Of a stretch of 64,000 nucleotides of DNA, positions 24,291 to 33,020 are shown piece by piece. The notes under the pieces are model-generated. The model was not told the origin of the DNA. It did no database searches and was given only the letters and a program-made list of their open reading frames with translations. Source of the DNA: Rhodobacter sp. (GTDB lineage Bacteria; Pseudomonadota; Alphaproteobacteria; Rhodobacterales; Rhodobacteraceae); NCBI GenBank assembly GCA_020251025.1, contig JADCDI010000031.1, forward strand, positions 62,001 to 126,000, given 5' to 3'. Numbering within the stretch: the first letter of the stretch is position 1; each line of letters starts with the position of its first letter. The position numbers and the translations under genes were made by a program.

Positions 24291-24856
24291 AAAACGTCGG
24301 TGGAAAGCTCTACAGGACGCTCAACACACCGGTCTACGCCGCCACCGCCATAGCGCAGGCGCTTGCCCCCCTCGTCGACCAACACGATGTCCTTGTCAAT
24401 GCAGTTGGTGACGGTGAACGGGGGGCCGTTAACACAGTTTGTGATGTCCACGGCTTCGCCGACTGTCATCGGGCATTCCGCCAGGCTCACCGATGCCCAG
24501 AGGTCGGGAGCATCGACAAAGATCGTCGCAAGAGAGTAATCGTTTGTCAGGTTGATCGCCATCGCACCATCTACCCCCTCGGCTGGCCCCTGTTGCTCCC
24601 AGGGACCTCCGGACGAGTATTCGAACAGCTTAATCTGACGTTCCGGATCGGCGTACACCGACACAATAAGCTCCTGCTTGTCTTCGGTGAAGGTCGTGCT
24701 CATGGTCATATAGGTCATGCTACCATCGGCAGCAGGTTGTTCTTTGGCTTCCGTCTGCCATGTCCCCATCACGTCTGCAGGCGTCGTATCGGCCATTGCA
24801 AGTCCGGCAGACAGGGGCAGGGCGCACAGGATAACCCCAAGCAAGCTATGTCTCAT
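24275..24856 (-). CDS. Secreted hypothetical protein on an inserted segment
   Basis: A 193-residue protein that I do not recognise. Residues 1-22 (MRHSLLGVILCALPLSAGLA...) are a Sec signal peptide, so it is periplasmic or exported. The mature part starts near ADTTPADVMGTWQTEAKEQ, is acidic, and has four cysteines (AEC, ITNC, VTNC, VDRC) that could form two disulfides. MGTWQTEA followed by beta-rich sequence recalls small lipocalin-like or DUF2147-like proteins, but no family motif is evident. A strong ribosome-binding site AAAAGGA precedes ATG 24856, and a small palindrome GATGT-ACG-ACATC lies upstream at 24906-24918. Base composition is less GC-rich than the neighbours, which fits horizontal acquisition. 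It is flanked by the direct repeats R1 and R2. Confidence 0.75.
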   Translation of the reverse strand: MRHSLLGVILCALPLSAGLAMADTTPADVMGTWQTEAKEQPAADGSMTYMTMSTTFTEDKQELIVSVYADPERQIKLFEYSSGGPWEQQGPAEGVDGAMAINLTNDYSLATIFVDAPDLWASVSLAECPMTVGEAVDITNCVNGPPFTVTNCIDKDIVLVDEGGKRLRYGGGGVDRCVERPVELSTDVFMRVE

Positions 24857-24951
24857 ATCGTCGTCCTTTTGCGTTTCCTGATTGCGACGCGCACGCTTCG
24901 CGCGGGATGTACGACATCGCACAATCTCTATCAGCCGACTGTCCTGCCTGC

Positions 24952-25136
24952 GTGTCAACCCTGATCATCAACGCACACAAGAAAGTCATTCCGTCCGGGT
25001 GAACACCTTTATCACAATGACTGTTGCGAACACCGCCAAGGTGTTCTGGCGCTAACAGTTGGGCCATCATGCACGCGGCGCACCCAATGAGAGACACGCC
25101 GCAGCAACTGTTGCCCGATCTCACTCGACACGGATG
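24952..25136. repeat. Direct repeat R2 (about 185 bp), right of the secreted-protein gene
   Basis: It matches R1 at 24105-24290 with about 30 scattered differences. On the minus strand its right end still encodes R-V-E-stop, the same last codons as the intact gene. R2 therefore looks like the 3' end and 3' flank of a second, otherwise deleted copy of that gene. It joins the 111-bp duplication at a TG microhomology (25135-25136). Confidence 0.75.
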
Positions 25137-25245
25137 CCCTTGCCGTGGCCGTGACAGAAGCCAACGGGCCGGCCCGCGCGCTCTATGCTTCCCTCGGCAT
25201 GAAAGCTGTGGGACAGTACCGCTACCGCGTGAAGGGAGCCTGAAG
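25135..25245 (+). repeat. 111-bp direct duplication, right copy (GNAT 3' end)
   Basis: A copy of 23966-24076 with two substitutions. It is not joined to any start codon in the acetyltransferase frame and is a fragment. It restores the original junction with the OmpA-type gene, whose start lies 12 bases after the end of this copy. Confidence 0.9.
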
Positions 25246-25257
25246 AGGCCAAAAGCC

Positions 25258-26262
25258 GTGCCCGTTTTTCGAAGACCCAGCCTGCGTTACGGGGTTCTGC
25301 CGGGGGCCGCCTGCCTGCTGCCCTCGATGGCGCTGGCTGTCGCGCTGGAATTTCCCGCCCCGGCCAGCACAACAGCCACCCGCCGCGAACCGCTGGCCAG
25401 CTATGCCTTGCCCGTCGGCCCCTGGCAGGACGGGCAGGTGCCCAGCCGCATCCTTGAAGGCCCGCTGGAACAGACCGGCTGGAGGCTTGCCGCCCCGGGC
25501 ATGACGACCTTGCAGATTCTGGCACCCCTGCGCGGCCAGCTTGACCGGGCCGGGTTCCGTACCCTGTGGGAATGCGAGACGGATGCCTGCGGCGGCTTCG
25601 ACTTTCGCTATTCGATCGATGTGCTGCCAGAGCCTGACATGCATGTCGATCTGGGCGATTTCCGCTTTCTTTCGGCAGAACGCACCGGCGTTGATGGGCC
25701 GGAAGCGGTCAGTCTGCTGGTCAGCCGGTCTGCCGAAGCGGGCTTTGTCCAGGTGGTGTCGATCGGCGCAGCGGTGCCCGCCGCAGGGCCAGTCCCCCCG
25801 GCAGAGCAGGCGGGCATGGCGGCACCCGTCCCGGTCCCGGATCAGGCGGATGCGGTTCTGCGGCCCCCGGGCCTGGTTGCCGCACTGCAAGCCAATGGCT
25901 CTGCCGTTCTGGAAGACCTGGTCTTCGGCTCGGGCTCGGCAACGCTGGGGCCGGGTCCCTTCGCAACGCTGGCCGCGCTGGCCGATTTCCTGAAGCAGGA
26001 TCCGGCGCGCCGCGTGGTGCTGGTGGGCCACACCGATGCCTCTGGCGGGCTGGCGGGAAACACCGCGCTGTCGCGGGCGCGCGCGGCGTCGGTGCGCGAA
26101 CGGCTGATTGCCGAATATGCGGTGCCTGCCACGCAGATCATCGCCGAAGGTGTGGGATACCTTGCCCCCCGGGCCAGCAACCAGACCGAAGAAGGGCGCG
26201 CCAGAAACAGGCGGGTCGAGGTTATCCTGACACCGGCCGGCACGGCGGCACCGATCCCGTAG
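25258..26262 (+). CDS. OmpA-family (peptidoglycan-binding) envelope protein
   Basis: A 334-residue protein. GTG 25258 begins a signal peptide (RRPSLRYGVLPGAACLLPSM ending in ALAVA). The middle is a poorly conserved domain with a likely disulfide pair (LWECETDACGGF). The C-terminal 110 residues are an OmpA-like peptidoglycan-binding domain: VFGSGSATLGP, VVLVGHTDASGG, LSRARAASVRERL and the Arg-rich end ARNRRVEVIL. It anchors the outer membrane to the cell wall. No ATG is available at the expected place. Without the insertion the gene would start 14 bases after the GNAT stop. Confidence 0.88.
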   Translation: MPVFRRPSLRYGVLPGAACLLPSMALAVALEFPAPASTTATRREPLASYALPVGPWQDGQVPSRILEGPLEQTGWRLAAPGMTTLQILAPLRGQLDRAGFRTLWECETDACGGFDFRYSIDVLPEPDMHVDLGDFRFLSAERTGVDGPEAVSLLVSRSAEAGFVQVVSIGAAVPAAGPVPPAEQAGMAAPVPVPDQADAVLRPPGLVAALQANGSAVLEDLVFGSGSATLGPGPFATLAALADFLKQDPARRVVLVGHTDASGGLAGNTALSRARAASVRERLIAEYAVPATQIIAEGVGYLAPRASNQTEEGRARNRRVEVILTPAGTAAPIP

Positions 26263-26399
26263 ATGCGTCATTCCGTGCCTTGGGCAGGGGGGGTGACGGT
26301 CACGGGCAGCCCCCGCGCCCGCAAGGCCGGGAACAGGTATGCCGGCGGACCGGCATGATCTCCCCGCCCGGCAAGGGGGGGATGCCTGTCGGCACCCTG

Positions 26400-28535
26400 C
26401 TATGCCCCGGCCCGCCCTTCGCGGATCAGGCGCAGGATATCCCTGGCCGCTTTGGGGATATTGGTACCGGGGCCGAAGATGGCCTTGACGCCGTGGTCAT
26501 ACAGAAACCGGTAATCCTGCTGCGGAATGACGCCGCCGCAGATCACCAGAATCTCGCCCGCCCCGGCGGCTTTCAGCGCCTGCACCAGTTTCGGGGCCAG
26601 CGTCCGGTGGCCGGCGGCCTGGGATGAAATGCCCACGACATGCACGTCATTGTCGATGGCATCCTGCGCGGCCTCTTCGGGGGTCTGGAACAGGGGCCCC
26701 ACATCCACGTCAAAGCCGATGTCGGCAAAGGCGGTGGCGATGACCTTGGCCCCCCGGTCATGCCCGTCCTGCCCCATCTTGACGACCAGCATGCGCGGAC
26801 GGCGGCCTTCCTGTTCTGCGAAAGCCTCTACATCCTTCTGGATGGCGGCAAAGGCATCGTCGCCCTCGCTGGCGGCACCATAAACCCCGGCAAGGGTCTT
26901 CACCTCGGCCCGGTGGCGGCCAAAGACCTTTTCCATGGCCATGCTGATCTCTCCGACGGTGGCGCGGGCGCGGGCGGCGGTGACGGCGGCCTCCAGCAGG
27001 TTGCCGCCCTGGGCCGCCCGGCGGGTCAGTTCGGCCAGCGCCGCATCGCAGGCCGCGCTGTCGCGGGTGGCGCGAACGGCGGCAAGGCGGGCGATCTGCA
27101 AGTCGCGCACGGCGGCATTGTCGATGCTGCGGCAGTCGATGGGGTCTTCGCTGTCCAGACGGTACTTGTTGACGCCCACGATCACCTCTTCGCCCCGGTC
27201 GATGGCGGCCTGGCGGCGGGCGGCAGAATCCTCGATCCTGAGCTTGGGCATGCCAGAGGCGACCGCCCTGGTCATGCCGCCCATCGCCTCGACCTCTTCG
27301 ATCAGCTTCCAGGCCTCGTCGGCCAATTGGGCCGTCAGGCTTTCAACATAGTAGCTGCCCGCCAGCGGATCGATCACATGCGCCACGCCGGTTTCTTCCT
27401 GCAGGATCAACTGGGTATTGCGGGCGATGCGGGCGGCGAATTCGGTGGGCAGGGCAATGGCCTCGTCCAGCGCGTTGGTGTGCAGCGACTGGGTGCCACC
27501 CAGCACGGCGGCCAGCGCCTCATACGCCGTGCGCACGATGTTGTTGTAGGGGTCCTGTTCCTGCAGGCTGACGCCGCTGGTCTGGCAATGGGTGCGCAGC
27601 ATCAGGCTGGCGGGTTTCTTCGGCCCGAATTCCGACATGATGCGATGCCACAGCAGGCGGGCCGCGCGCAGCTTGGCCGCTTCCATGAAGAAATTCATGC
27701 CGATGGCGAAGAAGAAGGACAGCCGTCCCGCGAAATCATCCACATTCATGCCGCGCGCCAGCGCGGTGCGAACATATTCCCGCCCGTCGGCCAGGGTGAA
27801 GGCCAGTTCCTGCACCAGGTTCGCGCCCGCTTCCTGCATGTGATAGCCGGAGATTGAGATGGAGTTGAACTTCGGCATCTCTGCGGCGGTGTATTCGATG
27901 ATGTCGGCCACAATGCGCATCGACGGCTCGGGCGGATAGACATAGGTGTTGCGCACCATGAATTCCTTGAGGATGTCGTTCTGGATCGTGCCGGACAACA
28001 GGCTGCGGTCCACGCCCTGTTCCCCGGCCGCGACGATGAAGCTGGCAAGGATCGGGATGACCGCGCCGTTCATGGTCATCGATACGCTGATCCTGTCCAG
28101 CGGGATGCCGTCGAACAGAAGCTTCATATCCTCGACCGAGTCGATGGCGACACCGGCCTTGCCGACATCGCCCACCACCCGGGGATGGTCGCTGTCATAG
28201 CCGCGGTGGGTGGCCAGATCGAAGGCGACCGAGACGCCCTGCTGCCCCGCCGCCAGCGCCTTGCGGAAAAAGGCGTTCGATTCCTCTGCCGTCGAAAAGC
28301 CCGCATATTGCCGGATGGTCCAGGGGCGGCCCGCGTACATCGTGGCTTTCACGCCCCGCGTGAAGGGTGCAAAACCGGGCAGCGAGCCCAGATGGGACAG
28401 GCCCGCCAGGTCTTCGGCGGTGTAAAGCGGTTTGACCGCAATGCCTTCCAGCGTGTGCCAGATCAGGCTGTCGGGGCTGGTTCCCTTCAGCTCTTTCGCG
28501 GCAAGGGCCGCCCATGCCTTCTGCGCATCGGTCAT
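26400..28535 (-). CDS. scpA: Methylmalonyl-CoA mutase
   Basis: A 711-residue adenosylcobalamin-dependent mutase that interconverts (R)-methylmalonyl-CoA and succinyl-CoA. The N-terminal TIM barrel has [17 protein letters not shown] and the substrate channel block [17 protein letters not shown]. The C-terminal cobalamin domain carries D-x-H-x-x-G as [10 protein letters not shown], with the lower axial histidine at residue 592, then GISSQAAGH and [10 protein letters not shown]. The length equals single-chain bacterial mutases. ATG 28535 is chosen by similarity of [18 protein letters not shown]; an ATG at 28550 is possible. It completes the propionyl-CoA route with pccA and pccB on the same strand. 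No epimerase gene is in the window. Confidence 0.96.
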   Translation of the reverse strand: MTDAQKAWAALAAKELKGTSPDSLIWHTLEGIAVKPLYTAEDLAGLSHLGSLPGFAPFTRGVKATMYAGRPWTIRQYAGFSTAEESNAFFRKALAAGQQGVSVAFDLATHRGYDSDHPRVVGDVGKAGVAIDSVEDMKLLFDGIPLDRISVSMTMNGAVIPILASFIVAAGEQGVDRSLLSGTIQNDILKEFMVRNTYVYPPEPSMRIVADIIEYTAAEMPKFNSISISGYHMQEAGANLVQELAFTLADGREYVRTALARGMNVDDFAGRLSFFFAIGMNFFMEAAKLRAARLLWHRIMSEFGPKKPASLMLRTHCQTSGVSLQEQDPYNNIVRTAYEALAAVLGGTQSLHTNALDEAIALPTEFAARIARNTQLILQEETGVAHVIDPLAGSYYVESLTAQLADEAWKLIEEVEAMGGMTRAVASGMPKLRIEDSAARRQAAIDRGEEVIVGVNKYRLDSEDPIDCRSIDNAAVRDLQIARLAAVRATRDSAACDAALAELTRRAAQGGNLLEAAVTAARARATVGEISMAMEKVFGRHRAEVKTLAGVYGAASEGDDAFAAIQKDVEAFAEQEGRRPRMLVVKMGQDGHDRGAKVIATAFADIGFDVDVGPLFQTPEEAAQDAIDNDVHVVGISSQAAGHRTLAPKLVQALKAAGAGEILVICGGVIPQQDYRFLYDHGVKAIFGPGTNIPKAARDILRLIREGRAGA

Positions 28536-28630
28536 CGCCTGTCCTTCCATCGGCCCGGGGTTCGATTTCCCGGGCAATCCGCTTTGGTTTTGCATGGTCC
28601 TGCCCTATATCAACAGGCAGGGGGGCGTCC

Positions 28631-29074
28631 ATGAAACTGCTTCACATCCTTGTTCTGTCTGGTTTTCTGCCGCTGGCTGCCGCCGCGCAGGATGCAGCCG
28701 CCCCGGTCTTTGGCCCGGTGGATGCGGCAGAGGTGACGCTGGAGCAGTTCCTGTGGCTCAAGCGCCCGATCGTGGTCTTTGCCGACACGCCCGACGACCC
28801 CGCCTTCCAGCGCCAGATGCAGCGCATCACTGCCGACCTTGCGCCGCTGGAAGAGCGCGACGTTGTGATTATCACCGACACCGACCCTGCGGCGCGGACC
28901 GAGGTGCGCCAAAGGCTGCGCCCGCGCGGCTTTTCGCTGGTTCTGATGGACAAGGACGGCGAGGTGAAGCGGCGCAACCCCGCGCCCTGGGGCGTGCGCG
29001 AGATCACCCATGCCATCGACCGCTTTCCCCTGCGGCGGCAGGAAATGCTGGAGCGGCGGCCGGCGGGGCGGTAA
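28631..29074 (+). CDS. DUF4174-domain exported protein
   Basis: A 147-residue protein with a Sec signal peptide (MKLLHILVLSGFLPLAAAAQ). The mature part matches the DUF4174 pattern: LEQFLWLKRPIVVFADTPDD, RDVVIITDTDPAARTEVR, FSLVLMDKDGEVKRRNPAPW and the end EITHAIDRFPLRRQEM. The fold is thioredoxin-like without a CxxC, and its role is unknown. It sits alone on the plus strand between two minus-strand genes of propionyl-CoA metabolism, four bases from the convergent pccA stop, so it is unlikely to belong to that pathway. Confidence 0.85.
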   Translation: MKLLHILVLSGFLPLAAAAQDAAAPVFGPVDAAEVTLEQFLWLKRPIVVFADTPDDPAFQRQMQRITADLAPLEERDVVIITDTDPAARTEVRQRLRPRGFSLVLMDKDGEVKRRNPAPWGVREITHAIDRFPLRRQEMLERRPAGR

Positions 29075-29078
29075 GGGG

Positions 29079-31082
29079 TCATTCAAACTCCATGATCACA
29101 TCATCGACCTTCAGGCTGGCTCCGGCGGCGGCGTTGATCCTGGCGACCACGCCGCGCCGTTCGGCGCGCAGGATGTTTTCCATCTTCATCGCCTCGACCG
29201 TGGCAAGGGCCTGACCTTCCTGCACCTCGTCGCCGACCCCGACGCTGATCTTCACGATCAGGCCGGGCATCGGGCACAGCAGGTAGCGCGAGGTGTCGGG
29301 TGGTGTTTTTTCCAGCATCAGAAGCGCCAGTTCCGCCGCGCGCGGGGTGCGGACGTGGCATTTCAGATCCGCCCCGCGCAGCCGCAGCCGGAAGCCGGAG
29401 GGGATCTTGCCGACCTTCATCACCAGAGGTTCACCATCAACCATCAGGCGCGCCAGCGGCTGGCCCGGCGTCCAGCCGGAGGTCACGCGGTGATGCGATC
29501 CATCGGGGAAATGCACGGTGGAACCGTCGCGGTCCGCCTCGATCCGCACGGTGTGGGATTCGCCCTGCAGTGTAACCACCCAGTCGTCGCCGACCTTGCG
29601 GGTGTGATTGTCCATGGTGCCTGAAATGCGGGTGCGCCGGATTTCGGCAACGCGGTTCATCGCGGCGGCGGCGGCGGCAACGCGGCGAATGGTATGACCG
29701 CCAAGCGTGGCCCCCTGAAACCCGTCGGGGTATTCCTCGGCGATGAAGGCGGTGGTGATGGTGCCGGACACAAAGCGGGGATGGTCCATGACCGCGCCGA
29801 CAAAGGGCAGGTTGTGGCCGATGCCTTCCACCTCGAAGGTATCAAGGGCGATGCGCATTTCGCTGATCGCCCCTGCCCGCGTCGGTGCCCAGGTGCACAG
29901 CTTGGCAATCATCGGATCGTAGTACATGCTGATCTCGCCGCCTTCGAAGACGCCGGTGTCGTTGCGCACGATGCCGCCCGTCGGGGTCGGCCCCTCAACC
30001 GGCGGGCGGTAGCGGGTAAGCCTGCCGATCGACGGCAGGAAGTTGCGGTAGGGGTCTTCGGCGTAAAGCCTGCTTTCCATGGCCCAGCCGTTGATCTTCA
30101 GGTCCGCCTGCGCAAAGGGCAGCGGTTCACCGGCGGCAATGCGGATCATCTGTTCCACCAGATCGACACCGGTGATCAGCTCGGTCACGGGATGTTCGAC
30201 CTGCAGGCGGGTGTTCATTTCCAGAAAGTAGAAATTGCGCGACCCGTCGACAATGAATTCGACAGTGCCGGCGCTGGTATAGCCCACCGCGCGGGCCAGC
30301 GCGCAGGCCTGCTCGCCCATCGCCTTGCGCGTCGCGGCATCCAGAAAGGGCGAAGGTGCCTCTTCGATGACCTTCTGGTTGCGGCGCTGGATGGAGCATT
30401 CGCGTTCGTGCAGATAGACGCAGTTTCCGTGCCGGTCGGCCAGCACCTGAATTTCGATGTGGCGCGGTTGCGTGACGAATTTCTCGATGAAGATGCGGTC
30501 ATCGCCAAAGCTGGCGGCGGCCTCGTTTCTGGACGATTCGAAGCCTTCGCGCGCCCCGTCATCCTGCCAGGCGATGCGCATGCCCTTGCCGCCGCCGCCC
30601 GCGCTGGCCTTGATCATCACCGGATAGCCGATCTGGCGGGCGATCCTGACAGCCTCCTGCGCATCGGCGATCAGGCCCATATGGCCCGGCACGGTCGAGA
30701 CACCGGCGGCCTGCGCCAGTTTCTTCGAGGTGATCTTGTCGCCCATCGCCTCGATCGCCGGGCTGGGCGGGCCGATGAACACAATGCCGGCCGCCTCCAG
30801 CGCGGCGGCAAAGGCCCGGTTTTCGGACAGAAAGCCATAGCCGGGATGTACGGCTTCTGCCCCGCTGGTGCGGACCGCCTCCATGATCCTGTCGATCACG
30901 ATATAGCTTTGCGCGGCAGGCGGGGGGCCGATGTGCACCGCCTCGTCCGCCATGCGGACATGCAGCGCGTTGCGGTCGGCGTCCGAATAGACCGCAACGG
31001 TCTGAATGCCCATCTTGCGCGCCGTCTTGATGATACGGCAGGCGATTTCGCCCCTGTTGGCGATCAGGATTTTCTTGAACAT
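29079..31082 (-). CDS. pccA: Propionyl-CoA carboxylase, alpha (biotin) subunit
   Basis: A 667-residue protein with, in order, biotin carboxylase N-domain (MFKKILIANRGEIACRII), ATP-grasp domain (KASAGGGGKGMRIA, FIEKFVTQPRHIEIQVLAD, FLEMNTRLQVEHPVTE), a BC C-terminal domain, a BT linker and the biotinyl domain. The biotinylated lysine is in VEAMKMENIL at about residue 633. It carboxylates biotin with bicarbonate and ATP; the beta subunit at 33.0-34.6 kb transfers CO2 to propionyl-CoA. ATG 31082 gives the canonical N-terminus. The gene is the last of the pccB...pccA series and probably needs its own promoter, since 325 bp precede it. Confidence 0.96.
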   Translation of the reverse strand: MFKKILIANRGEIACRIIKTARKMGIQTVAVYSDADRNALHVRMADEAVHIGPPPAAQSYIVIDRIMEAVRTSGAEAVHPGYGFLSENRAFAAALEAAGIVFIGPPSPAIEAMGDKITSKKLAQAAGVSTVPGHMGLIADAQEAVRIARQIGYPVMIKASAGGGGKGMRIAWQDDGAREGFESSRNEAAASFGDDRIFIEKFVTQPRHIEIQVLADRHGNCVYLHERECSIQRRNQKVIEEAPSPFLDAATRKAMGEQACALARAVGYTSAGTVEFIVDGSRNFYFLEMNTRLQVEHPVTELITGVDLVEQMIRIAAGEPLPFAQADLKINGWAMESRLYAEDPYRNFLPSIGRLTRYRPPVEGPTPTGGIVRNDTGVFEGGEISMYYDPMIAKLCTWAPTRAGAISEMRIALDTFEVEGIGHNLPFVGAVMDHPRFVSGTITTAFIAEEYPDGFQGATLGGHTIRRVAAAAAAMNRVAEIRRTRISGTMDNHTRKVGDDWVVTLQGESHTVRIEADRDGSTVHFPDGSHHRVTSGWTPGQPLARLMVDGEPLVMKVGKIPSGFRLRLRGADLKCHVRTPRAAELALLMLEKTPPDTSRYLLCPMPGLIVKISVGVGDEVQEGQALATVEAMKMENILRAERRGVVARINAAAGASLKVDDVIMEFE

Positions 31083-31407
31083 GGCATTCCCTGCAATTGG
31101 ACGATGCGGCCATGACGCGGCCGGATCAAGGCGCGTCGCTTTTTCTTGCCTGATTTGCCAGCCGCATCCCCGGCCCAACCCCTCTGGCCCTGTGGTTTGC
31201 GCCTTCGGGCGTTGGGCTGTGCCATGCCCCGCCGGAGCGTGGGCCTGTCGGTCCGGGCGCGGGATCGGACGGTGTTGAATGGGATCGGGCGAAGGTCTTC
31301 CCGCGCCGGGTTCCAGCAGGCAGGCGGATGCACCAAACGGATACTGAACCACCGTTCCGGAATGCCCGTCGCGATATCGGATTTGTACCGTGCTTCGGCG
31401 GGCCGGA
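31083..31407. other. Non-coding gap upstream of pccA
   Basis: No gene is supported in these 325 bases. There is no clear terminator after the hypothetical gene at 31408 and no convincing promoter consensus before pccA, though a leftward promoter is expected here. Confidence 0.5.
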
Positions 31408-31812
31408 TCATTTCCAGCCCCCGTCATCCCGGTCGTCACCGTCATGATCCGCAGGACCCGCTTCTTGCGCGAAGACCTCGGGAAAGGCGGCACGGGCGCG
31501 CTTCACATCGATGCGCAGCAGCGCCTCATAGCTGGCGGGGTTGAACGGGTCTTCTGCGGGCACAACCTCGCGCCCGAACAACCAGGACAGGCGTCCGGCA
31601 TCCAGATTGCCGCGCTCGAAAGGATCAGGGCCGAAATGCGCCCAGAGCGCGGCCATGAAGGCGGCATCGGCAAGCCTGTCGCCAGGCTTGCGGTCGCGGT
31701 AGCGCTCGCGCGGAACAAGCTTCGCCGGTCCATCCCTGTGGTTGGCGTGACGGATGACGAACTGGTGATCTGTGCCGGGAAGGCGGCCCGGAAAGCCGCG
31801 ATGCTTCAGCAT
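31408..31812 (-). CDS. Hypothetical protein in the pcc cluster
   Basis: A 134-residue cytoplasmic protein without signal peptide or membrane segments. It begins MLKHRGFPGRLPGTDHQFVI and contains DRLADAAFMAALWAHFGPDP and RLSWLFGREVVPAEDPFNPA; the C-terminus is acidic and low-complexity (DHDGDDRDDGG). I do not recognise a domain. The codon pattern is consistent with real coding, and the gene sits between the small lipoprotein gene and pccA on the same strand. A role linked to propionyl-CoA carboxylase is possible from position only. ATG 31812 is preceded by AGGGGCAG; a start seven codons upstream is also possible. Confidence 0.65.
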   Translation of the reverse strand: MLKHRGFPGRLPGTDHQFVIRHANHRDGPAKLVPRERYRDRKPGDRLADAAFMAALWAHFGPDPFERGNLDAGRLSWLFGREVVPAEDPFNPASYEALLRIDVKRARAAFPEVFAQEAGPADHDGDDRDDGGWK

Positions 31813-31878
31813 GACTGCCCCTGGACCGGGCAAGCGGCAAAACGGGCGAAGTGCCGGGTGGCACCCCGCCCGCCTCGA

Positions 31879-32010
31879 TCAGTTGTACTTGCCGGTCGGT
31901 GCCGGTTCGGTCGTGACCGGTTCCGGAGCAACTTCCGAAGCTCTCGGGGCGCAGGCCGCCGCGAAGGCGACAAGGCAAAGGGCAAGCAGGGTACGCGTGC
32001 TCGTAGACAT
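31879..32010 (-). CDS. 43-residue lipoprotein
   Basis: A very short gene of 44 codons including the stop. The product begins MSTSTRTLLALCLVAFAAAC, a complete lipoprotein signal with the lipidated cysteine at residue 20. The mature part is only about 24 residues, rich in Pro, Glu and Thr, ending PAPTGKYN. The start ATG 32010 has a strong ribosome-binding site (AGGAG, seven bases upstream), which supports translation. It lies between the DUF6497 gene and the hypothetical gene of the pcc cluster, 66 bases before the latter. The function is unknown; such entericidin-like or linker lipoproteins are often missed in annotation. Confidence 0.8.
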   Translation of the reverse strand: MSTSTRTLLALCLVAFAAACAPRASEVAPEPVTTEPAPTGKYN

Positions 32011-32224
32011 TCCAATCTCCTGTGTTCTTGGAGGGCCGGTCCCGGCAACGCATTGCCGGAAGGCCCCCGACGCGAGGTTATGGCCGCTTGGGATGGGCCG
32101 CTTTTGACCCTAGCGCATCCACCCTGCACTGCACACCCGAAAAGTGGCAATTTTCCCCGCTGTGGCGCGAAAGAACCATCCCACGGCCGGCCTGCCCTTC
32201 TTGCGCCATGATCCGGGGCAGGCA

Positions 32225-32629
32225 TCAGAAAAGCTCCACCGTGCAGTGACCGTCGGTCACACTGTAGGCTTCGAAGAACTGGACGGCATCGGGCGCAGCC
32301 TCGCCAAAGCGCAGCGGCCGGTCGGACAGAGAGATGATGATCTGCGCCGGTTCGGGGCCCAGCGCGGACAGGCGCGGCAGGGCGTAGAACTGGCAAAGCC
32401 AGGCCATGTCGCCCGCAGCCGTGTCGAAATCAACCGCAGGACCGGTTCCGGTTCCGGCAATGGCAGGGGCGATGAAGCGGAAGCGCAGCGTCAGGCCCGC
32501 GGGTCCCGGCGCGTTCCAGACGACATCCTGCAGGGTCACGACCTGGCCCGAGGGCAGCGTGATCTTCCCCGGATCGCCGGCAAGCGCCTGCGTCCCTTCC
32601 GTCGGCACGGGCTGCACCGGATCGGTCAC
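32225..32629 (-). CDS. DUF6497-family protein
   Basis: 134 residues from GTG 32629. The family pattern is clear from residue 25: KITLPSGQVVTLQDVVWN, GLTLRFRFIAPAI, VDFDTAAGDMAWLCQFYALP, AQIIISLSDRPLRFGE and AVQFFEAYSVTDGHCTVELF. Family members known from Rhodobacterales usually have an export signal, but none is visible here in any frame upstream, so the N-terminus may be altered or the start misplaced. GTG 32629 overlaps the stop of an unassigned open frame (GTGA). The function is unknown. It lies downstream of pccB on the same strand. Confidence 0.75.
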   Translation of the reverse strand: MTDPVQPVPTEGTQALAGDPGKITLPSGQVVTLQDVVWNAPGPAGLTLRFRFIAPAIAGTGTGPAVDFDTAAGDMAWLCQFYALPRLSALGPEPAQIIISLSDRPLRFGEAAPDAVQFFEAYSVTDGHCTVELF

Positions 32630-33020
32630 GCGGTGCCCCCGGCGGCGGCGCGGAACGGCGCGCAATCCACACCGACAGGCGCGCCCTGGGTCTGGGCGTC
32701 CGCGCCGACCATGGTGCGCGCCGCGTGACGGCCCGGCGGGCAGCGGCTTGCGCAGACCCTGCTGAACGCTGTGGAAGGCCGGTCCCATTCGGCCGACAAA
32801 CACCGGCATTGCCGCGCAAGCGCCACCCTCGGTCCGATGGGGTTCCGCACGACCGCAGGATTTCCCGGGATCGGGCGGGGCCGCCGCACAGCGGGGCGTG
32901 CAGGATCGGCCGGCACCATCCGGCCAACCGCCGCGACCGCATGGCCGCAGCAGACCACAGGACGCAACCCGCCTGTCATCATGGGAATTGCCGATGTGTC
33001 ACACACCATTCACCAAAGAC
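32630..33020 (-). other. Unresolved stretch between pccB and the DUF6497 gene
   Basis: These 391 bases contain one open frame of 127 codons (33009 to 32626) ending in a GTGA overlap with the DUF6497 start. Its product is Pro/Arg/Ala-rich, with VDCAPFRAAAGGTA at the end, and lacks a recognisable domain or signal peptide. It could be a real small gene, a decayed DUF6497 N-terminus or spurious. No terminator was seen after pccB. Confidence 0.35.

Noticed and set aside
24105-25136. Integron-type gene cassette with attC sites
   Set aside because: R1/R2 contain GTTGGGC-like and AACxxx words, but no ordered attC core pairs and no integrase. The repeats are better explained as gene 3' flanks.
25135-25245. 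Second acetyltransferase gene
   Set aside because: Only the last 111 bases are present, with no start or catalytic core. It is a duplication remnant.
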